Assembly: GCA_014156375.1 (NCBI GenBank)
Contig: RQJH01000003.1
Location: forward strand, 62,001 to 126,000
From: Enterobacteriaceae bacterium 89
GTDB lineage: Bacteria; Pseudomonadota; Gammaproteobacteria; Enterobacterales; Enterobacteriaceae
DNA: 64,000 bases
Reading direction: 5' to 3'
Part shown: positions 58,423 through 64,000 of the stretch, one piece after another
Numbering within the stretch: position 1 is the stretch's first letter
How the letters are laid out: every line of letters starts with the position of its first letter
Notes under the pieces: generated by a model
What the model was told of the DNA's origin: nothing
The model's input: only the letters and a program-made list of their open reading frames with translations
The model's database searches: none
Made by a program: the position numbers and the translations under genes

Positions 58423-61050
58423 TTACAGTTTTGCGCTGACCCAGCCTTTTACGCTGGCCAGTGCGGCCGGGAGAGCCGCTGCATCCGTACCACCGGCTTG
58501 CGCCATATCAGGACGACCGCCCCCTTTACCGCCCACCTGCTGGGCGACCATACCAATCAATTCCCCTGCTTTCACGCGATCCGTCACATCCTTAGAGACG
58601 CCCGCAATCAGAGAAACCTTATCATCTGCGACTGTAGCTAGCACGACGATGGTGGAACCTAACTGGTTCTTCAGATCGTCAACCATAGTACGCAGCATCT
58701 TCGGCTCAACGCCAGCCAGTTCACTCACCAGCAGCTTCACGCCATTGATTTCTTCAGCTTTGCTGGAAAGGTTCGCACTTTCCTGCGCCGCAGCCTGCTC
58801 TTTCAGCTGCTGCAGCTCTTTTTCCAGCTGACGGGTATGCTCCAGAACGGAACGGACTTTGTCCGTCAGATTCCGGCTGTCACCCTTCAGCAGCTGTGCC
58901 ACATCGCTCAGCACGTCACTCTGTGAGTGCAGGCTGGCAATCGCCCCTTCACCGGTCACGGCTTCGATACGACGAACGCCCGCGGCAGTACCAGATTCGG
59001 AAGTAATACGGAACAGGCCGATGTCACCGGTGCGGGAGGCGTGTGTACCGCCGCACAGTTCGGTGGAGAAATCACCCATGCTCAGCACGCGAACGCGCTC
59101 ATCGTATTTCTCGCCGAACAGCGCCATCGCGCCTTTCGCTTTCGCATCTTCCAGTTCCATGACGTTGGTTTCAATCGGCAGGTTGCGGCGGATCTGGGCA
59201 TTCACCAGATCTTCCACTGCGCGAATTTCTTCCGGCTTCATGGCTTCGAAATGGGAGAAGTCAAAACGCAGCTGCTTGTCGTTAACCAGAGAACCTTTCT
59301 GCGCAACGTGGGTGCCGAGCACCTGGCGCAGCGCCGCGTGCATCAGGTGCGTCGCGGAGTGGTTCAGCAGGATACGTGCACGACGAGCCTGATCGACATC
59401 TGCCTGCACCGCATCGCCCACTTTCAGGGAGCCATTGCTGAGCTTGCCAAGATGACCGATGGCCTGGCCGTACTTCTGTGTATCGCTGACGGTAAAGGCA
59501 AAACCTGCGCCCTTCAGTTCACCCTTATCGCCAACCTGGCCGCCGGACTCTGCATAGAACGGAGTCTGATCCAGAACGACAACGGCATCCTGACCGGCAG
59601 CAATGCTGTCGACCGCTTTGCCATCGACAAACAGCGCGGTCACTTTGCCGTTCAGTTCCAGATGGTCGTAGCCTTTAAATTCGGAAACGCCGTCAACGCG
59701 GATCATCGCGTTGTAGTCCGCGCCAAAACCGCTGGACTCACGCGCACGACGGCGCTGTTCTTCCATTGCGGCTTCGAAGCCGGCTTCGTCAACTTTGATG
59801 TTGCGCTCACGGCAAACGTCTGCCGTCAGGTCAACCGGGAAGCCGTAGGTGTCATACAGACGGAAAGCGGTTTCGCCATCCAGCGTATCGCCCTTCAGCT
59901 TCGATAATTCTTCGTCCAGCAGCGCCAGGCCACGTTCCAGCGTACGGGCAAACTGCTCTTCTTCAGTTTTCAGAACCTGCTCAACCTGAGCCTGCTGACG
60001 CTTCAGCTCTTCACCGGCAGAGCCCATCACTTCAACCAGCGGGCCAACCAGCTTCCAGAAGAAGCTCTCTTTCGCGCCCAGCATGTTGCCGTGACGGATC
60101 GCACGACGAATGATGCGGCGCAGCACGTAGCCACGGTTTTCATTCGACGGGATAACACCATCAGCAATCAGGAACGCACAGGAACGGATGTGGTCGGCGA
60201 TAACGCGCAGGGATTTGTTGCTCAGATCGGTCGCACCGGTCTCTTTCGCCACGGCCTGAATCAGGGTGCGGAACAGATCGATGTCGTAGTTTGAGTTCAC
60301 GTGTTGCAGAACCGCAGCGATACGCTCGAGGCCCATACCGGTATCCACGGATGGCTTCGGCAGCGGCTCCATGGTGCCGTCGGCCTGACGGTTGAACTGC
60401 ATGAAGACGATGTTCCAGATCTCGATGTAACGGTCGCCGTCTTCTTCCGGGCTACCTGGAGGGCCACCCCAGATGTGATCGCCATGATCGAAGAAGATTT
60501 CGGTACACGGACCGCAAGGACCGGTATCGCCCATCTGCCAGAAATTGTCAGAAGCGAAGGCTGCACCTTTGTTGTCACCGATGCGGATAATACGCTCGCG
60601 CGGAACGCCGACTTCATTAGCCCAGATTTCATAGGCTTCATCATCAGTTTCGTACACAGTCACCCACAGACGCTCTTTCGGCAGGGCAAACCAGTTTTCA
60701 CCGGTCAGCAGTTCCCAGGCGTACTGGATAGCATCGTGTTTGAAGTAGTCGCCGAAGCTGAAGTTACCCAGCATTTCGAAGAAAGTGTGGTGACGGGCGG
60801 TATAACCGACGTTTTCCAGATCGTTGTGCTTACCACCCGCACGAACACAGCGCTGCGACGTGGTCGCACGAGAATAATTACGCTTGTCGAGACCAAGGAA
60901 CACATCCTTGAACTGGTTCATCCCGGCGTTGGTAAACAGCAGGGTCGGGTCGTTGTTTGGCACCAGGGAGCTGCTGGCAACTACCTGATGTCCCTTGCTA
61001 TGGAAAAAGTCGAGAAACGCCTGACGGATCTCAGCGGTGCTCTTGCTCAT
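58423..61050 (-). CDS. alaS: Alanyl-tRNA synthetase
   Basis: An 875-residue class II synthetase (E. coli 876). Aminoacylation core with motif 1-3 regions near the N-terminus ([20 protein letters not shown]), editing domain with zinc ligands HSATHLMHA and [10 protein letters not shown], and the C-terminal C-Ala domain [14 protein letters not shown]. It charges tRNA-Ala and clears Ser or Gly mischarging. It also charges the tmRNA encoded in this window. Confidence 0.97.
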   Translation of the reverse strand: MSKSTAEIRQAFLDFFHSKGHQVVASSSLVPNNDPTLLFTNAGMNQFKDVFLGLDKRNYSRATTSQRCVRAGGKHNDLENVGYTARHHTFFEMLGNFSFGDYFKHDAIQYAWELLTGENWFALPKERLWVTVYETDDEAYEIWANEVGVPRERIIRIGDNKGAAFASDNFWQMGDTGPCGPCTEIFFDHGDHIWGGPPGSPEEDGDRYIEIWNIVFMQFNRQADGTMEPLPKPSVDTGMGLERIAAVLQHVNSNYDIDLFRTLIQAVAKETGATDLSNKSLRVIADHIRSCAFLIADGVIPSNENRGYVLRRIIRRAIRHGNMLGAKESFFWKLVGPLVEVMGSAGEELKRQQAQVEQVLKTEEEQFARTLERGLALLDEELSKLKGDTLDGETAFRLYDTYGFPVDLTADVCRERNIKVDEAGFEAAMEEQRRRARESSGFGADYNAMIRVDGVSEFKGYDHLELNGKVTALFVDGKAVDSIAAGQDAVVVLDQTPFYAESGGQVGDKGELKGAGFAFTVSDTQKYGQAIGHLGKLSNGSLKVGDAVQADVDQARRARILLNHSATHLMHAALRQVLGTHVAQKGSLVNDKQLRFDFSHFEAMKPEEIRAVEDLVNAQIRRNLPIETNVMELEDAKAKGAMALFGEKYDERVRVLSMGDFSTELCGGTHASRTGDIGLFRITSESGTAAGVRRIEAVTGEGAIASLHSQSDVLSDVAQLLKGDSRNLTDKVRSVLEHTRQLEKELQQLKEQAAAQESANLSSKAEEINGVKLLVSELAGVEPKMLRTMVDDLKNQLGSTIVVLATVADDKVSLIAGVSKDVTDRVKAGELIGMVAQQVGGKGGGRPDMAQAGGTDAAALPAALASVKGWVSAKL

Positions 61051-61183
61051 AATTATCCTGGAATCACGCTAACGGATTGATGCAGGCGGCAGCTGAACAG
61101 TTTTTAAACAATCAGGCAACCTGGCAGAAATAAAGTGGGAATAAGATAAGTTTTCTTGGGAGGGAAGTAAAATACGGAGTGCC

Positions 61184-61699
61184 TCAGTCGGCAAAATTTC
61201 GCCAAATTTGCTGGATATCCTCCATCAGATAGCCGCGGGTGAGTAAAAAGCGCTGTACTTTCACCTTTTCGGCAAAGGCCGTTGGCAGCGGTTCGCCAAA
61301 TTTTCTGTACGCCTGCTGGCGAGCCAAATCTTCCCAGTCAATTTCGCAGTCGAACATGGCCTGATCGATGTCATTGCGGCCAATGCCTTTCTGGTTCAAT
61401 TCCTGGCGGATACGCGCCGGACCATAGCCCTTGCGGCTGCGGCTGGCAATGAACTGACGGGTAAAGCGGGAATCATCGAGGTAGTGACTTTCCTGACACC
61501 ACGCAACGACTTTATCAACGTCTTCTGGCGGCGCATCCATCGGCTCCAGGCCGTTCTTCGTCATTACTGGTGCCACCAGCTTGCGCCGCAGCTCTTTTTC
61601 ACTGTGGTCGCGCATCGCCAGGATGCGAATGGCCCGATCCAACAGGCGTGAATAAGCCGAACGCTTAGAGCTACTTTCAGAATTGACTCTTTCAGACAT
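61184..61699 (-). CDS. recX: RecX regulator of RecA
   Basis: A 171-residue helical-repeat protein (E. coli 166), with a few extra N-terminal residues. Core: [40 protein letters not shown], and [19 protein letters not shown]. It binds RecA filaments and limits their growth. It follows recA by 68 bases behind a leaky terminator, so only a fraction of transcripts reach it. Confidence 0.94.
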   Translation of the reverse strand: MSERVNSESSSKRSAYSRLLDRAIRILAMRDHSEKELRRKLVAPVMTKNGLEPMDAPPEDVDKVVAWCQESHYLDDSRFTRQFIASRSRKGYGPARIRQELNQKGIGRNDIDQAMFDCEIDWEDLARQQAYRKFGEPLPTAFAEKVKVQRFLLTRGYLMEDIQQIWRNFAD

Positions 61700-61725
61700 T
61701 ACTCACCTTTTCAGCCAGACAGTAT

Positions 61726-61751
61726 GCAAAAGGGCTGCATCAGCAGCCCTT
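61726..61751 (-). terminator. recA terminator (partial) before recX
   Basis: AAGGGCTGC-ATCA-GCAGCCCTT, a perfect 9-bp stem, ends in TTTTGC on the minus strand. The short U-tract fits limited read-through into recX. Confidence 0.82.
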
Positions 61752-61767
61752 CGGATAGCAACGAGGC

Positions 61768-62899
<1,132 letters not shown>

Positions 62900-63403
62900 T
62901 CAAGTGTTTTGTAGAAATTGTTGCCACAGCAGTTCTAAGGCAAAGGCTGTAGCCTGACGGCGCACGGCTTCGCGGTCTCCGGCGAAGCATTCCTGTTGGG
63001 TGACGCCCTGCCCGTTCGCACAGGCAAGACCAAACCACACCGTGCCAACCGGCTTTTCTTTACTGCCGCCGTCCGGTCCGGCAATGCCGCTCACGGAAAG
63101 CGCGTAGGTTGCACGGGCCGCCCGCAGCGCGCCAATTGCCATCTCTACCACCACCGGCTCGCTTACCGCACCGTGGTTCAGCAGCGTCTCTTCGCGCACA
63201 CCAATCATTTGGGCTTTTGCTTCATTGCTGTAAGTGACAAATCCACGCTCGAACCAGGCAGAGCTGCCTGAAATATCGGTGAGCACTTTGGCAATCCAGC
63301 CGCCGGTGCAGGATTCCGCGGTGGTTACCGTTGCGCCTTGCGCCTTCAGCGCCAGCCCAACGCGTTCGCTGAGCGCCATCAGTTCTTGATCGGTCATCGT
63401 CAT
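62900..63403 (-). CDS. pncC: PncC nicotinamide-nucleotide amidase
   Basis: A 167-residue stand-alone CinA C-terminal domain (E. coli PncC/YgaD 165). The catalytic region is TTAESCTGGWIAKVLTDISG and the second block is VSGIAGPDGGSKEKPVGTVW. It deamidates NMN to NaMN in pyridine-nucleotide recycling. It lies upstream of recA on the same strand, as in E. coli. Confidence 0.95.
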   Translation of the reverse strand: MTMTDQELMALSERVGLALKAQGATVTTAESCTGGWIAKVLTDISGSSAWFERGFVTYSNEAKAQMIGVREETLLNHGAVSEPVVVEMAIGALRAARATYALSVSGIAGPDGGSKEKPVGTVWFGLACANGQGVTQQECFAGDREAVRRQATAFALELLWQQFLQNT

Positions 63404-63502
63404 TCCCCAAAGCCTGAAAAGATGGACATCAGGGTAGCACTTTCATCAGTAAGATGGGGATGAGGTGAGAATTTTACGAGGCAGGTTCCAGCAAATCGTT
63501 CA

Positions 63503-63524
63503 GCGCCCCCTTCCGTTGGGGCGC
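63503..63524 (-). terminator. Hairpin after the metal-binding-protein gene
   Basis: GCGCCCC and GGGGCGC form a 7-bp GC stem 10 bases after the stop of the minus-strand gene. No clear U-tract. Confidence 0.45.
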
Positions 63525-63533
63525 ATATCAGAA

Positions 63534-64000
63534 TTACTTCATGCTGTTAGCCAGCGTTTCCACGTTATGGCGCAGCATTTTGACGTAGCTGTCCGCCACG
63601 CCACCCGGTTTTGACAAGGCTTCAGGATAGAGCTCGCCGCCAGGCTGTGCCCCGGTAGCAGAGGCGATCTGTTTAACCAGCCGCGGGTCGAGCTGATTTT
63701 CCATAAACCAGGTGTGTACGCCGTCCGCTTTAATCTGTTTGATAAGATCCCCGACGGCCGCCGCGCTTGCCTCACTTTCAGAAGAAAGCCCCTGTGGCGC
63801 AAGGAAGGTCACATTGTAGGCCCGGCCAAAATAGCCAAACGCATCGTGGCTGGTCAGCACTTTGCGTTTTGCCTGCGGAATTGCGCTGAATTGTGCTTTC
63901 GCCCAGCCATCAATTTGCTTCAGTTGAGCAATATAAGCCTGACCGCTGGCGTTCAGCGCCACCTCATCTTCAGGATCGGCTTTCACCAGCCCGGTCAGAA
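63534..64000 (-). CDS. Metal ABC transporter periplasmic binding protein, C-terminal part (partial)
   Basis: The frame is open to the window edge, so only the last 155 or so residues are present. Conserved features of cluster A-I (ZnuA/PsaA/SitA) proteins are visible: the metal-ligand His in VLTSHDAFGYFG, the Glu-containing GLSSESEAS, and the ligand Asp near the end, GGVADSYVKMLRHNVETLA. AYNVTFLAPQG resembles the SitA/YfeA manganese-iron group more than ZnuA, which has a His-rich loop. Being the last gene of its strand here, the permease and ATPase genes, if present, lie outside or elsewhere. E. coli has mltB at this position. Confidence 0.82.
   Translation of the reverse strand, partial: LTGLVKADPEDEVALNASGQAYIAQLKQIDGWAKAQFSAIPQAKRKVLTSHDAFGYFGRAYNVTFLAPQGLSSESEASAAAVGDLIKQIKADGVHTWFMENQLDPRLVKQIASATGAQPGGELYPEALSKPGGVADSYVKMLRHNVETLANSMK

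Overview
The window is chromosomal DNA of an Enterobacteriaceae close to Enterobacter/Lelliottia/Leclercia/Kosakonia; the genus cannot be fixed from sequence alone. The backbone follows the Escherichia coli order stpA-alaE-ygaC-ygaM-nrdHIEF-proVWX-ygaY-emrRAB-luxS-micA-gshA-yqaA-yqaB-(tRNA-Arg x4)-tRNA-Ser-csrA-alaS-recX-recA-pncC, with proteins of the same lengths as in E. coli. Differences from that order: ygaZH is missing between ygaY and emrR, a MocR regulator/AhpD-like pair sits between ygaM and nrdH, and pncC is followed by a metal-binding ABC transporter protein where E. coli has mltB.

Layout. 1-5.6 kb: end of an E. coli common pilus operon (ecpA tail, ecpB chaperone, ecpC usher, ecpD tip adhesin, ecpE chaperone), then a convergent LuxR-type regulator with an N-terminal cysteine cluster. 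6.6-7.0 kb: tmRNA (ssrA) with tag ANDENYALAA. 7.0-14.5 kb: AT-richer accessory DNA after ssrA. It carries a two-gene, translationally coupled minus-strand unit: a 1652-residue protein with a NERD nuclease-like domain, two degenerate kinase-like domains and an SF1 helicase, plus a 515-residue partner of unknown family. This is the best candidate for an undescribed, probably anti-phage, system. It is bounded on the right by a damaged second copy of an nlp/ner-like regulator, then an XRE regulator and the intact nlp-like gene.

15.6-18.3 kb: mesX-mesD (DUF1852 plus a core MetE-type methionine synthase), then yjdI-yjdJ. 18.7-33 kb: an acid-stress and efflux block, with hdeB, then on the minus strand gadB-gadC, evgA-evgS, a tripartite exporter (ytcA-mdtN-mdtO-mdtP type) and an amidohydrolase. 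The minus-strand genes from the amidohydrolase to evgS are so closely spaced that they could form one operon controlled by its own last two genes; a perfect palindrome resembling an EvgA site lies upstream.

33.4-36 kb: a divergent LysR/short-chain dehydrogenase pair, yqaE, a yodC-like gene and stpA. From 36.7 kb the conserved backbone carries alanine export, class Ib ribonucleotide reductase with two NrdR boxes, ProU osmoprotectant uptake, EmrAB multidrug efflux with its repressor, LuxS, the sigma-E-dependent sRNA MicA, glutathione synthesis, the tRNA operon, CsrA, AlaS and the SOS genes recA-recX with a LexA box. REP-type and CTCTCCC-type intergenic repeats are scattered through the backbone. 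No CRISPR array, insertion sequence, integrase or transposase was seen.
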